From: an uncultured Mycoplasmatota bacterium | Lineage (GTDB): Bacteria; Bacillota_I; Bacilli_A; RF39; UBA660 | Assembly (NCBI GenBank): GCA_900546275.1 | Contig: URCH01000004.1 | Span: 33,278 to 97,277, forward strand | Direction: 5' to 3' | DNA: 64,000 bases | In this document: in pieces, positions 1 to 8,428 of the stretch | Numbering within the stretch: position 1 is the stretch's first letter | How the letters are laid out: every line of letters begins with the position of its first letter | Notes under the pieces: generated by a model | What the model saw: only the letters and a program-made list of their open reading frames with translations | Told to the model about the DNA's origin: nothing | The model's database searches: none | Translations under genes and position numbers: made by a program

Positions 1-132
1 GATAAGGAAGATATTACAGGTTATAAATATGAACCTTGGCATTTAAGATATGTTGGGAAAAAAATAGCAAAAGAAATCTATGAATCTGATATAACACTTG
101 AAGAATATAAAGTTAAGATTTTAGTAAAGTAA
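1..132 (+). CDS. D-alanyl-D-alanine carboxypeptidase, VanY/LdcB-like (3' end only)
   Basis: Only the last 43 codons are in the window; the start lies upstream. The tail carries the segment EPWHLRYVG followed by an ITLEEY stretch, which is the typical end of M15B peptidases (VanY/LdcB), where the His of the WHxRY motif is a zinc ligand. These enzymes trim the terminal D-Ala from peptidoglycan stem peptides outside the membrane. The stop codon touches the -35 box of the frr promoter, so the next transcription unit begins at once. The family is clear from the motif, but the substrate (tetra- or pentapeptide) cannot be told from this fragment. Confidence 0.75.
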   Translation, partial: DKEDITGYKYEPWHLRYVGKKIAKEIYESDITLEEYKVKILVK

Positions 133-162
133 TTGACTTTTAACACTTTAATTTTGTATACT
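133..162 (+). promoter_or_regulatory. sigma-A type promoter of frr
   Basis: TTGACT (133-138), 18-base spacer, TATACT (157-162). The -35 box starts at the base after the upstream stop codon. The frr start is 25 bases past the -10, with a GAGAGGATGAG ribosome-binding region between. Confidence 0.6.
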
Positions 163-186
163 ATTAAGTAGTGAGAGGATGAGATT

Positions 187-729
187 ATGGATGATATTTT
201 AATGGAAACAGAACTAAATATGCAATCAGCAATTGAAAATATGGAAAAAAGACTTTTAAATATAAGAGCAGGAAGAGCAAATCCAGCTATACTTGATTCA
301 GTAATGGTTAATTATTATGGTGCTTTAACACCTTTAAAACAACTTGCTACTATTTCAATACCTGAAGCAAGACAATTAATGATAAAACCATTTGATAAAG
401 GATCTTTAAATGCTATAGAAAAAGGTATATATGAAGCAAACATTGGATTAACACCAAATAATAATGGTGAAGTTATAATATTAAATATACCTGCTTTAAC
501 AGAAGATACAAGAAAAGAATATGTAAAGCAAGCTAAAACAATATCAGAAGATTGCAAAATTGCACTTAGAAATGTTAGACAAGATTCCAATAATGATATA
601 AAAAAATCAGAAATGACTGAAGATGAACAAAAAGAAGCAACAGAAGAAGTTCAAGAATTAATAAATAAATATAATAAAATAGTAGATGAAAAATTAAAAA
701 TAAAAGAACAAGAATTAATGACAGTATAA
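187..729 (+). CDS. frr: Ribosome-recycling factor
   Basis: RRF splits the post-termination 70S complex together with EF-G so that ribosomes can be reused. The 180-residue length is close to the usual 185. The sequence has the family's helical N-terminus ending in LLNIRAGRANPAILD (the RxGRA.P..LD signature, about residues 22-37), the STI.IPE segment, and the C-terminal helix with the conserved VRQDSN.DIKK stretch. The start follows GAGAGGATGAG at a good distance. In many Bacilli frr follows pyrH; here it follows a carboxypeptidase and has its own promoter and terminator, so it appears to be a single-gene unit. Confidence 0.97.
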   Translation: MDDILMETELNMQSAIENMEKRLLNIRAGRANPAILDSVMVNYYGALTPLKQLATISIPEARQLMIKPFDKGSLNAIEKGIYEANIGLTPNNNGEVIILNIPALTEDTRKEYVKQAKTISEDCKIALRNVRQDSNNDIKKSEMTEDEQKEATEEVQELINKYNKIVDEKLKIKEQELMTV

Positions 730-734
730 AAAAA

Positions 735-761
735 CGAGTGATTTTAATCATTCGCTTTTTT
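735..761. terminator. Bidirectional terminator between frr and the DUF368 gene
   Basis: Stem CGAGTGAT/ATCATTCG (one G-T pair) with a TTTA loop, followed by TTTTTT on the plus strand and preceded by an A-run that gives a T-run on the minus strand. It overlaps the end of the convergent DUF368 gene. Confidence 0.75.
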
Positions 762-1617
762 CTTTTAAATTCTTTTTTTCTAGAAGTGTAACTAAAGTTG
801 CTCCAAGAATAAATGTTAATATAGAAGTTATTACAGTAATAACGTCGTACCATTTAAGTGGTATTATTGTAATAGCACTCATTAAAATTAGCCCTAAAAT
901 AAAACTCATTGTTCCTGTTCTATGTTTATTTAATAGATAAGTTGTTAGTTTAGCACTTAAAATTATTCCTATGCCAACACCAAGTGCAATAATTATTAAT
1001 CCAATTATAATGTTTGGTTCAAAACTTGTTACATTTGCAACATACCCTTTAAATAAATGATACCATCCTAAAATAAGTAATACCATTGAGCCTGAAATAC
1101 CTGGAAATATCATAGCTCCACCTGATGTTGCACCTAACAAGAATAATGTTAGTATATATTTTATATCAAGTGTTTTAGAAACAATTTCCTCCAGTGATAC
1201 AGTTAATTCACCAGTCCCTTGTGAAAAGAAAACTAATGCTCCAATAAGAATTATACCTGCAATAAAACTTATTATAGAAATTTTACTATCTTTCATTTCT
1301 TGCTTTTTTAAAGATGGTAAACTAAATAAAATTAATCCACTAAAACAAGCTAACGTTTGATTTGGAAATTTGTCAAATAAAAATGTTAATATTTTAGCAA
1401 ACACAACAAGACCTATACCAACACCAATCATTAAAGTAAATAAAAATTTGAATGCTTCTAATCTTTCTTTCCAACTTATTTTTATCTTAAATAAATTAGA
1501 TATCGAACTCATTGTTTTATCAAAAATACCAAGCATAACTATTATAGTTCCGCCACTAACACCAGGTATAATATTTGCGCCACCAATTAATATACCCCCA
1601 ACTATGTTTTTTATCAT
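748..1617 (-). CDS. DUF368 membrane protein, probable undecaprenyl-phosphate translocase (PopT type)
   Basis: This is a 289-residue polytopic membrane protein. It opens with the family signature GANIIPGVSGGTI (about residues 13-25), repeated in inverted-repeat fashion near residue 170 as GAMIFPGISGSM, which is typical of DUF368. Members of this family were shown to recycle the lipid carrier undecaprenyl phosphate across the membrane, serving peptidoglycan and other envelope polymers; assigning that role here is by family. The start has a strong AGGAGGT site just upstream (minus strand). It is divergent from the AI-2E family gene and convergent with frr. Confidence 0.85.
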   Translation of the reverse strand: MIKNIVGGILIGGANIIPGVSGGTIIVMLGIFDKTMSSISNLFKIKISWKERLEAFKFLFTLMIGVGIGLVVFAKILTFLFDKFPNQTLACFSGLILFSLPSLKKQEMKDSKISIISFIAGIILIGALVFFSQGTGELTVSLEEIVSKTLDIKYILTLFLLGATSGGAMIFPGISGSMVLLILGWYHLFKGYVANVTSFEPNIIIGLIIIALGVGIGIILSAKLTTYLLNKHRTGTMSFILGLILMSAITIIPLKWYDVITVITSILTFILGATLVTLLEKKNLKEKSE

Positions 1618-1706
1618 AATTACCTCCTAAAGTGAATTATAACATTAATAAAAATTAATGTAAATAAAATAATAAATGTGTTATAATAATGAAAGCGAGG
1701 TGGATT

Positions 1707-2858
1707 ATGTTTAATAAGAAAAAGACAAAAGAAGAAGTAGAAATCGATAAAAAAAAGGTAAATGATGTTTTAACTCTTTTAAAAAAAATATTAAATGTAT
1801 TATATATTTTTATAATTATAATTGGAATATATGCCTTAATAATACTAACTAAAGAAACTAAAATATTTTACTTTATAAAATCAATATTAAAAATAGTTGC
1901 GCCACTTTTTATAGGAATAATAGTTGCTTGGATGTTTGATCCATTAGTAAAAAAAATGCAAAAAAAAGGAATAAAAAGACCATTAGGTACAACAATTGTA
2001 TATATATTATTTATAGGATTACTTGCTGTTTTAATTGGATCAATAATACCAATTTTAACAAATCAAATAAATGAATTTGCTTCAACTAGTTTACCTACAA
2101 TAATAGATACATTAAAATCATGGATAGATTCAATATTTGATAAGATTTCTAATATATCATCATTTGATGTAAATGGAATGAAAACCGAAGTATTTAATAA
2201 AATAGGTGAAATAGGAACAAGTTTAACTTCAAATTTACCAACAATAACAGTAAATGCTATAAAATCAATATTCTCAGGGTTAGGTACTATAGTTATTGGT
2301 CTAGTAATAGGTTTTTATCTTTTGCTTAGCTTTGATAATGCAACTGATACAATAGTAACTTTGCTACCAGAAAAATTACAAAAGGATACAAAAGTACTAG
2401 CTAATGAAATTAATACTTCATTAAGAAATTTTGTGACAGGTGCCTTATTAGATGCATTATTTGTATTTATTATAACATCAATAGGATTTGCTCTTGTTGG
2501 CTTAAAAGCTCCATTATTATTTGGACTTTTCTGTGGGATTACAAATGTAATACCGTTTGCTGGACCATACATAGGTGGAATACCAGCGGTTATAGTTGGT
2601 TTTTCACAAGGACTACCAACAGGTATATTTACACTAATAGTTATTGTTGTAGTACAATTTTTTGAAGGAAATTTCCTTCAAGCTTTAATAATGAGCAAAA
2701 CTACAAAACTTCATCCAGTAACAATAATGCTTGGACTTTTAATATTCGCACATTTTTGGGGAATAATTGGTATGGTTGTTTCAACCCCAATAATTGCGTC
2801 TTTGAAAGCTATAATAATGTTTTTAGATGAAAAATATGATATACTAAAATTCAATTAA
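1707..2858 (+). CDS. AI-2E family transporter (putative permease)
   Basis: A 383-residue membrane protein of the AI-2E/TqsA (formerly PerM) family, with a highly charged N-terminal tail, an early hydrophobic pair of segments (about residues 30-85), a large soluble loop, and a C-terminal block of membrane helices containing the GP.IGGIPA and HFWGIIGM..STPI segments usual for this family. Substrates of most members are unknown, so quorum-signal export should not be assumed. The start at 1707 is preferred over an in-frame ATG 18 bases earlier because GAGGTGG lies between them. A TATAAT lies at 1682-1687. Confidence 0.85.
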   Translation: MFNKKKTKEEVEIDKKKVNDVLTLLKKILNVLYIFIIIIGIYALIILTKETKIFYFIKSILKIVAPLFIGIIVAWMFDPLVKKMQKKGIKRPLGTTIVYILFIGLLAVLIGSIIPILTNQINEFASTSLPTIIDTLKSWIDSIFDKISNISSFDVNGMKTEVFNKIGEIGTSLTSNLPTITVNAIKSIFSGLGTIVIGLVIGFYLLLSFDNATDTIVTLLPEKLQKDTKVLANEINTSLRNFVTGALLDALFVFIITSIGFALVGLKAPLLFGLFCGITNVIPFAGPYIGGIPAVIVGFSQGLPTGIFTLIVIVVVQFFEGNFLQALIMSKTTKLHPVTIMLGLLIFAHFWGIIGMVVSTPIIASLKAIIMFLDEKYDILKFN

Positions 2859-2867
2859 GGAGGAAAT

Positions 2868-3431
2868 ATGGAAATAGAAAAAAGAAACCCTAAAATATTT
2901 ATAATAAGTGGAAAAGCTAGACATGGTAAAGATACAACAGCTATGTATATGAATGAAATATATACAAAAAAAGGTAAAAAAATTCTAAACATTTCATATG
3001 CTTCTTACATTAAAGAATATGCAAAAAAAATAAGTAATTGGGATGGTAGTGATGAAACTAAACCAAGAGAATTACTACAACAACTAGGAACAACTGTAAT
3101 TAGACAAAATATAGATGAATTATTCTTTGTAAAAAGAGTTTTAGAAGATATAGAGGTTTATTCTTACTTCTTTGATGTAATAACAATATCAGATGCAAGG
3201 TTAAAACCAGAAGTAATAATGCCAAGACAAAAATTTAAAAATGTTTTTGCCATTAGAGTTGTAAGACCTAACTTTGATAACGGACTTACTTTAGAACAAC
3301 AAAAACATATAACAGAATTTGATTTAGATGATTATAAAGAGTACGACTATTATTTAGTTAATGATGGCTCATTAGAAGATTTAAAATCTAAGGTTCAAAA
3401 TATAGTAGAGGATGTTGAAAATGAATATTAG
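2868..3431 (+). CDS. P-loop kinase, deoxynucleotide monophosphate kinase-like
   Basis: A 187-residue soluble protein with a Walker A-like loop GKARHGKDT (about residues 16-24) close to its N-terminus and an acidic/Arg region (DARLKPEV) near residue 108, resembling phage-type dNMP kinases and the wider dephospho-CoA/adenylate kinase fold. It may phosphorylate a nucleotide, but the substrate is not evident. It follows the AI-2E family gene by 9 bases with an AAGGAGGAA site, and its last 11 bases overlap the start of alaS, so expression with alaS is likely coupled. The family call is moderate; the P-loop itself is clear. Confidence 0.6.
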   Translation: MEIEKRNPKIFIISGKARHGKDTTAMYMNEIYTKKGKKILNISYASYIKEYAKKISNWDGSDETKPRELLQQLGTTVIRQNIDELFFVKRVLEDIEVYSYFFDVITISDARLKPEVIMPRQKFKNVFAIRVVRPNFDNGLTLEQQKHITEFDLDDYKEYDYYLVNDGSLEDLKSKVQNIVEDVENEY

Positions 3432-5172
3432 AGAATTATATATAAATTATTTTGTAAGTAAAGGACATAAACAAATACCTAGTAGTCCTGTTGTACCAGA
3501 AAACGATTCATCAGTTTTATTTAATACAGCTGGAATGCAACCATTAATTCCATATTTAATGGGAGAACCACATCCCTACGGTACAAGATTATGTGATTAC
3601 CAAAAATGTGTTAGAACAAATGACTTAGATGAAGTTGGAGACAAAACTCATCATACATTTTTTGAAATGCTTGGGAATTGGTCATTAGGAGATTATTTTA
3701 AAAAAGAAAGTATTACATATAGCTTTGAATTTTTAACTAAAGTTCTAAATTTACCTGTTGAAAAACTAGCTGTAACTGTTTTTGAAGGTGATAAAGATAT
3801 ACCAAGGGACAATGTTTCTGCAGAAATTTGGAAAAACTTAGGAATAAGTGAAGATAAAATAGCTTTTTTAGGCAAGGATGATAATTTTTGGATAGCAGGT
3901 GAAACTGGCCCTTGTGGTGGAGATACCGAAATATTCTACTTTAGAAGCAATGATAAAGTTCCTGATAAATATGATCCAAATGACTCACGTTGGGTTGAGA
4001 TATGGAATAATGTTTTTATGGAATTCTATAAAGATGAGAATGGAAAAGTAACTGAACTTCCTAAAAAAAATGTTGATACAGGTATGGGACTTGAAAGAAT
4101 AACAGCTGTAGTAGAGGGTGTTGATGATAATTATAAAACAAGTATATGGAAAAATATTATTGCTACAATAGAAGAAATTTCAAATAAAAAATATGCTAAC
4201 AATGAAGTAAGTATGAGAATAATTGCTGATCATATTAGAACAGCGGTCTTCATATCATCTGATCCAGCAAGTATAAAACCCTCAAATACTGATCAAGGAT
4301 ACATATTAAGAAGACTTATTAGAAGAGCAATAAGACATGCTAAAAAACTTGAAATAGATTTAAATAGTAATTGGGAAGAAAAAATTGCAAATGTCATAAT
4401 AGAAGAATACAAAAACTATTATCCAGAGGTTATCAATAATAAAGATGTAGTATTAGATGTATTAAAAACAGAAAAAGTTAAATTTGGAAGAACATTAGAA
4501 AAAGGTTTAAAAGAATTTGAAAAAATGACTTCAAATTTAAGTGAAAAAAAATTAAATAAAGATTTAGCTTTTAAATTATATGACACATATGGTTTTCCAA
4601 TAGAATTAACAAAAGAACTAGCTGATGAACTAAATATAGAAGTAGATGTAGATGGATTTAAAGAAAAATTTAAGGCTCATCAAGAATTATCTAGAAAAGG
4701 AATGGGAACAAAATTTAAAGGTGGACTTGCTAGTACAAGTAATATAAACATTAAATATCATACCGCAACACATTTACTAAATGCTGCATTAAAACAAGTG
4801 TTAGGTTTACATGTACATCAAAAAGGAAGTAATATTACTGAAGAAAGAATGCGTTTTGATTTTTCACATGATTCAAAAATGACACCAGAACAAATTAAAC
4901 AAACAGAGGATTTAGTTAATAAATATATAGAAATGGGTTTAACTGTTACAAAAAAAGAAATGAGTAAAGAAGAAGCAATTAAATCAGGTGCAGAATGTAT
5001 GTTTATTGATAAATATCCTGATATTGTAACAGTATATTTTATTGGTGATGTATCAAAAGAATTATGTGGTGGCCCACATGTAAATAATACAAATGAATTA
5101 GGTCATTTTAAAATAACAAAAGAAGAAGCTAGCAGTGCAGGAGTAAGAAGAATAAAAGCAATACTTGAGTAG
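3421..5172 (+). CDS. alaS: Alanyl-tRNA synthetase, short form lacking the C-Ala domain
   Basis: Charges tRNA-Ala. Residues 1 to about 245 form the class II catalytic core, with the FFEMLGNWS segment of motif 2 and GMGLERI of motif 3. The tRNA-recognition middle region follows. The editing domain carries the zinc-ligand pattern HTATH (His447, His451) and CGGPH (Cys549, His553). The protein ends about 30 residues after that, at 583 residues, whereas ordinary bacterial AlaRS is about 870-880 residues with a coiled-coil and C-Ala (DHHA1-like) domain. The stop is followed at once by a terminator, so this is not an obvious frameshift. The start at 3421 has AGAGGA 8 bases upstream; an in-frame ATG at 3412 is less likely. 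Confidence 0.93.
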   Translation: MNIRELYINYFVSKGHKQIPSSPVVPENDSSVLFNTAGMQPLIPYLMGEPHPYGTRLCDYQKCVRTNDLDEVGDKTHHTFFEMLGNWSLGDYFKKESITYSFEFLTKVLNLPVEKLAVTVFEGDKDIPRDNVSAEIWKNLGISEDKIAFLGKDDNFWIAGETGPCGGDTEIFYFRSNDKVPDKYDPNDSRWVEIWNNVFMEFYKDENGKVTELPKKNVDTGMGLERITAVVEGVDDNYKTSIWKNIIATIEEISNKKYANNEVSMRIIADHIRTAVFISSDPASIKPSNTDQGYILRRLIRRAIRHAKKLEIDLNSNWEEKIANVIIEEYKNYYPEVINNKDVVLDVLKTEKVKFGRTLEKGLKEFEKMTSNLSEKKLNKDLAFKLYDTYGFPIELTKELADELNIEVDVDGFKEKFKAHQELSRKGMGTKFKGGLASTSNINIKYHTATHLLNAALKQVLGLHVHQKGSNITEERMRFDFSHDSKMTPEQIKQTEDLVNKYIEMGLTVTKKEMSKEEAIKSGAECMFIDKYPDIVTVYFIGDVSKELCGGPHVNNTNELGHFKITKEEASSAGVRRIKAILE

Positions 5173-5186
5173 TATTGTCTTTTTTT
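5159..5186 (+). terminator. Terminator overlapping the end of alaS
   Basis: Perfect 7-bp stem CAATACT/AGTATTG with a TGAGT loop that contains part of the alaS stop codon, followed by TCTTTTTTT. It shares sequence with the promoter of the next gene. Confidence 0.7.
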
Positions 5187-5193
5187 GTATAAT
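5165..5193 (+). promoter_or_regulatory. Promoter of the HD hydrolase gene, embedded in the alaS terminator
   Basis: TTGAGT (5165-5170), 17-base spacer made largely of the terminator arm and T-run, and a perfect TATAAT (5188-5193). The start codon is 15 bases past the -10, so the 5' leader would be very short. Confidence 0.55.
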
Positions 5194-5208
5194 AAGTATG
5201 GTGATAGT

Positions 5209-6312
5209 ATGAATGTAAATTTATTAAAAAATGAAGAAAACATGTCAATATATGCTACAAAAAGTAGTGAGGGAGTTAGACTTAAAGAATTTAGAGAAGA
5301 TATAAGGCCAAATTATTTTAGAGACATAGATAAAATAATTTATTCACATTGTTATTCAAGATATATAGATAAAACACAAGTATTCTCATTTAAAAATAAT
5401 GATCATATTACAAAAAGAATTATACATGTTCAACTAGTAAGTAAAATAGCGCGAACTATAGGTAGAGCTTTAAATTTAAATGAAGATTTAATAGAGGCAA
5501 TATCACTTGGTCATGATGTTGGACATGTCCCATTTGGTCATGTTGGAGAAACTATATTAAATGAAATTAGTTTAAAATATTTAGATGAACCATTTAAACA
5601 CAATGTACAAAGTGTGAGAAATTTAATGGTTTTAGAAAACAATGGAAAAGGAATTAATTTATGTGTACAAGTGTTAGATGGAATACTATGTCACAATGGA
5701 GAAAAACTTCAAAAAATATATAATTATAAACATAAAACAACAGAAGAATTTATTAAAGAATATAATAAGTGTTATAAAAAAGAAAAATTTGATTTAGTTC
5801 CAATGACTTTAGAGGGATGCGTTGTTAGACTTAGCGATGTAATTGGTTATTTAGGTAGAGATATAGAAGATGCAATAACTCTTGGAATTATAGATAAAGA
5901 AGATATTCCTCTTAACATAAGAAAAAAGTTAGGTGAAAACAATAGCTCAATAATAAGTTTAATAATTAATGATGTTATTATAAATAGCATTAATAAGCCA
6001 TATATAAAATTATCAGATGAATATTATAATTTGATGAATGAATTATTAGATTTTAACTATAAAAATATATATGCAAAAGCATATACAAGTGATGAAAAAA
6101 ATAAAATCAAAGAAATGTTTAATCATATATTTAAATCTTATCTTAATGATTTAGAAACAAATAATGTAAATTCTTCAATATGCAAAGTATTTTTAAATAA
6201 AATGAGTGAAGAATATAAAAAGAATACTTCAAACGAACGAATAGTAATTGATTATATATCAGGAATGACAGATGACTTTTTTGTTAATGAATATAATAAA
6301 CTTTCTTCTTGA
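5209..6312 (+). CDS. HD-domain phosphohydrolase, dGTP triphosphohydrolase-like
   Basis: A 367-residue soluble protein with the order of motifs expected of deoxyguanosinetriphosphate triphosphohydrolases: an early Arg/His segment (SHCYSRYIDKTQVF), a first His in IHVQLVSKIAR, the HD pair in LGHDVGHVPFGH, and a later Asp in RLSDVIGYLGRDI. Family members cleave dGTP (some other dNTPs) to the nucleoside and triphosphate; the true substrate here is inferred. The ATG at 5209 preceded by GGTGA is chosen over an upstream TTG that would sit on the promoter. It is transcribed separately from alaS. Confidence 0.8.
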   Translation: MNVNLLKNEENMSIYATKSSEGVRLKEFREDIRPNYFRDIDKIIYSHCYSRYIDKTQVFSFKNNDHITKRIIHVQLVSKIARTIGRALNLNEDLIEAISLGHDVGHVPFGHVGETILNEISLKYLDEPFKHNVQSVRNLMVLENNGKGINLCVQVLDGILCHNGEKLQKIYNYKHKTTEEFIKEYNKCYKKEKFDLVPMTLEGCVVRLSDVIGYLGRDIEDAITLGIIDKEDIPLNIRKKLGENNSSIISLIINDVIINSINKPYIKLSDEYYNLMNELLDFNYKNIYAKAYTSDEKNKIKEMFNHIFKSYLNDLETNNVNSSICKVFLNKMSEEYKKNTSNERIVIDYISGMTDDFFVNEYNKLSS

Positions 6313-6366
6313 TTAAATATATAAATAATGTTAAAATAAAATTGTATTTATAGAGTGGGTGATTAC

Positions 6367-6606
6367 ATGGAAGAAACAAAAATATACAATGCTGAAGACT
6401 TTGATGATGCTTTAATTGCGCAAACTTTAAAAGATGTTGTAGAAATATTAGAAGAACGTGGATATAATCCAATCAATCAAATAGTAGGATATTTAATGAG
6501 TGGAGATCCTGGATATATTTCTAGTCATAAAGAAGCAAGAAATAAAATAACAAAAATTGATAGAGCAAAACTAATAGAAGTTATTTTGAAAAATTTTATA
6601 AAATGA
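6367..6606 (+). CDS. ireB: IreB family regulatory phosphoprotein (UPF0297)
   Basis: A 79-residue protein that matches the IreB/YrzL family along its whole length: FDD.LI.QTLKDVV..LEERGYNPINQIVGYL.SGDP.YI.SH..AR. In enterococci IreB is phosphorylated by the PASTA kinase IreK and dampens cephalosporin resistance. It is the first gene of the classic Bacilli run ireB-ruvX-DUF1292, here followed by mltG and trmR. The ATG at 6367 with GGGTGAT upstream is preferred to the GTG at 6355. Its stop overlaps the ruvX start (ATGA), so the two are translationally coupled. Confidence 0.93.
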   Translation: MEETKIYNAEDFDDALIAQTLKDVVEILEERGYNPINQIVGYLMSGDPGYISSHKEARNKITKIDRAKLIEVILKNFIK

Positions 6607-7037
6607 GATTTTTAGGACTAGATTTAGGTACAAGAACTTTAGGAATTTCTATAAGTGATAAAATGGGAATAGTAGCTTCAACATATAAAACGATTAGATT
6701 TGAAGATTCAAACTATGCTTCACTTATTCCTGAATTAATTGAAATAATCACAAAAGAACAAATAAAATGTGTAGTGTTAGGTCTTCCCAAAAATATGAAT
6801 AACACATATGGAGAAGCTACACAAAGAACTATGGAATTTAAAACACTCTTAGAAAAAAATATAACTACAAAAATCGCTTTACAGGATGAAAGACTTACAA
6901 CCGTTCAAGCTGATAACTATATGATAGAAGCAGGTATGTCAAGAAAAAAAAGAAAGAAAAAAATAGATTCATTAGCTGCAAATATAATATTACAAACATA
7001 TTTAGACAGCACAAGAGGAGGAAATTATGGAAAATGA
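6603..7037 (+). CDS. ruvX: Holliday junction resolvase-like protein / pre-16S rRNA nuclease
   Basis: A 144-residue RNase H-fold protein of the YqgF/RuvX family, opening with LGLDLGTRTLGISISD, in which the first Asp is a catalytic metal ligand, and carrying VLGLPKNM.NTYGE and DERLTTVQA later. YqgF is needed to mature the 5' end of 16S rRNA and has also been linked to recombination. It starts inside the ireB stop codon (4-base overlap) and its end overlaps the next start by 11 bases, showing a tightly packed operon. Confidence 0.92.
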   Translation: MRFLGLDLGTRTLGISISDKMGIVASTYKTIRFEDSNYASLIPELIEIITKEQIKCVVLGLPKNMNNTYGEATQRTMEFKTLLEKNITTKIALQDERLTTVQADNYMIEAGMSRKKRKKKIDSLAANIILQTYLDSTRGGNYGK

Positions 7038-7320
7038 AAAAATGACTTTTAAAATAACTAATGAAAATGGGATAGAAGTAGAATATGAAGTTTTATTTAC
7101 TTTTGAATCAGATGAAACAAAGAAAAATTATATAGTTTATACTGACAATAGTTTAGATGAAGATGGAAATACAAGAGTATATGCATCAATATATACTCCT
7201 GGTAGTGCGGAAACTGAATTAAAGCCAATAGAAACAGATAAAGAATGGAAAATAATTGAAACAATTCTCGAACAAATACAAGAACAAGTAAAAGAAAGCA
7301 CAGGAGAAAACGAGCAATAA
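7027..7320 (+). CDS. DUF1292 domain protein (YrzB-like)
   Basis: A 97-residue acidic protein with the DUF1292 pattern: an N-terminal beta-rich core (VEYEVLFTFESDETKKNYIVYTD), then VYASIYTP and a C-terminal helix EWKIIETILEQIQEQ. The function of this family is unknown. The order ireB-ruvX-DUF1292 is conserved in Bacilli (yrzL-yrrK-yrzB in B. subtilis). It starts within ruvX after AGAGGAGGA. Its stop codon lies in the loop of a terminator-like hairpin that sits just before mltG. Confidence 0.88.
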   Translation: MENEKMTFKITNENGIEVEYEVLFTFESDETKKNYIVYTDNSLDEDGNTRVYASIYTPGSAETELKPIETDKEWKIIETILEQIQEQVKESTGENEQ

Positions 7321-7333
7321 AAGCTCGTTTTTT
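7307..7333 (+). terminator. Terminator-like hairpin between the DUF1292 gene and mltG
   Basis: Stem AAAACGAGC/GCTCGTTTT with an AATAAAA loop and a run of six T. Only six bases separate it from the mltG start codon, so no promoter fits in between; it may act as a partial terminator. Confidence 0.7.
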
Positions 7334-7339
7334 AGAAGT

Positions 7340-8428
7340 ATGACAAGAAGATTGAATAAAAAAGGTAAAATATTAGTAGCGCTAATAGGTATTATAGGAC
7401 TAATATTAATAAGTTTAATAATATTTATGATCATATATTTTTGTAATATTGGTAGTGTAAGTAAAAGCAAAGATACAAAAGAAATAGAAATATTACAAGG
7501 AGATACATATTATTCTATTTCAACAAAATTAAAAGAACAAAATTTAATAAAATCAGAATTCTTTTATAAATTATATATAAAATTAAATAGACCAAGCTCA
7601 TTACAATCAGGTGTACACAAACTAAATGAGTCGATGAGTGTAAAAGAAATAGTAAATGAGTTTTCTAATACTGGATATAAAAAAGGTGAAATGTTAACAT
7701 TTAAAGAAGGTCTTAATATGAGACAGGTGATTAAAGTAATTACTGATAATACACAAAATACAGAAGAAGACGTTTTAAATGTATTACAAGATACAAATTA
7801 TTTAGATTCTTTAATAGAAAAATATTGGTTTATTACAGATGAAATAAAAAATGAAAAAATTTATTATTCACTAGAAGGATATTTATTTCCAGATACATAT
7901 GAATTTAGTAAAGACGTTACTGTAAAAGAAATATTTAATACAATGATAGCAGAAACAGGTAGAAAAATAGAACCATATAAAAATGATATTTTAAATTCTA
8001 AATATTCATTTCATGAGTTGTTAACACTTTCATCTATTATTGAATTAGAAGGAAAAACAATTTCAGATAGAAATAAAGTTGCTGGAGTATTTTATAATAG
8101 ATTAAATTCAAATTGGACACTTGGAAGTGATGTTACAACTTATTATGGTGCAAAAATAAATATGTCTGATAGAGATTTGTATGTTTCAGAATTAAATGAT
8201 AATAATGCTTATAATACTAGAAGTAGTTATATGGCAGGAAAACTTCCAGTTGGACCAGTTTGTAATCCATCTATTTCTTCAATAGAAGCATCTCTTTACC
8301 CAGTAAAAACAAATTATTACTATTTTGTAGCTGATAAAAACGGTAAAACCTATTTTTCAAAAACTAATGCTGAACATAATGCAATAATTAATAAATTAAA
8401 AGGTGAAGGTTTATGGTACAATTACTAA
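7340..8428 (+). CDS. mltG: Endolytic murein transglycosylase MltG
   Basis: A 362-residue membrane-anchored protein: short cationic N-terminus, one membrane helix (about residues 10-35), a LysM-like subdomain, then the YceG/MltG domain with the catalytic Glu in SSIIELEGKT and the following VFYNRL and LGSD.T..Y segments and the terminal TYFSKTNAEHNA block. MltG cleaves nascent glycan strands and thereby sets their length, working with the elongation machinery. No strong ribosome-binding site is visible before the ATG, and the hairpin at 7307-7333 is close by. It overlaps trmR by 16 bases. Confidence 0.92.
   Translation: MTRRLNKKGKILVALIGIIGLILISLIIFMIIYFCNIGSVSKSKDTKEIEILQGDTYYSISTKLKEQNLIKSEFFYKLYIKLNRPSSLQSGVHKLNESMSVKEIVNEFSNTGYKKGEMLTFKEGLNMRQVIKVITDNTQNTEEDVLNVLQDTNYLDSLIEKYWFITDEIKNEKIYYSLEGYLFPDTYEFSKDVTVKEIFNTMIAETGRKIEPYKNDILNSKYSFHELLTLSSIIELEGKTISDRNKVAGVFYNRLNSNWTLGSDVTTYYGAKINMSDRDLYVSELNDNNAYNTRSSYMAGKLPVGPVCNPSISSIEASLYPVKTNYYYFVADKNGKTYFSKTNAEHNAIINKLKGEGLWYNY

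Noticed and set aside
575..853. Minus-strand 92-codon frame at the frr/DUF368 junction
   Set aside because: Crosses the terminator and both genes, is extremely Leu/Ile/Phe rich, and has no initiation signal.
3412..3420. Upstream ATG for alaS
   Set aside because: The site AGAGGA is too close to this ATG; the family begins at the later Met.
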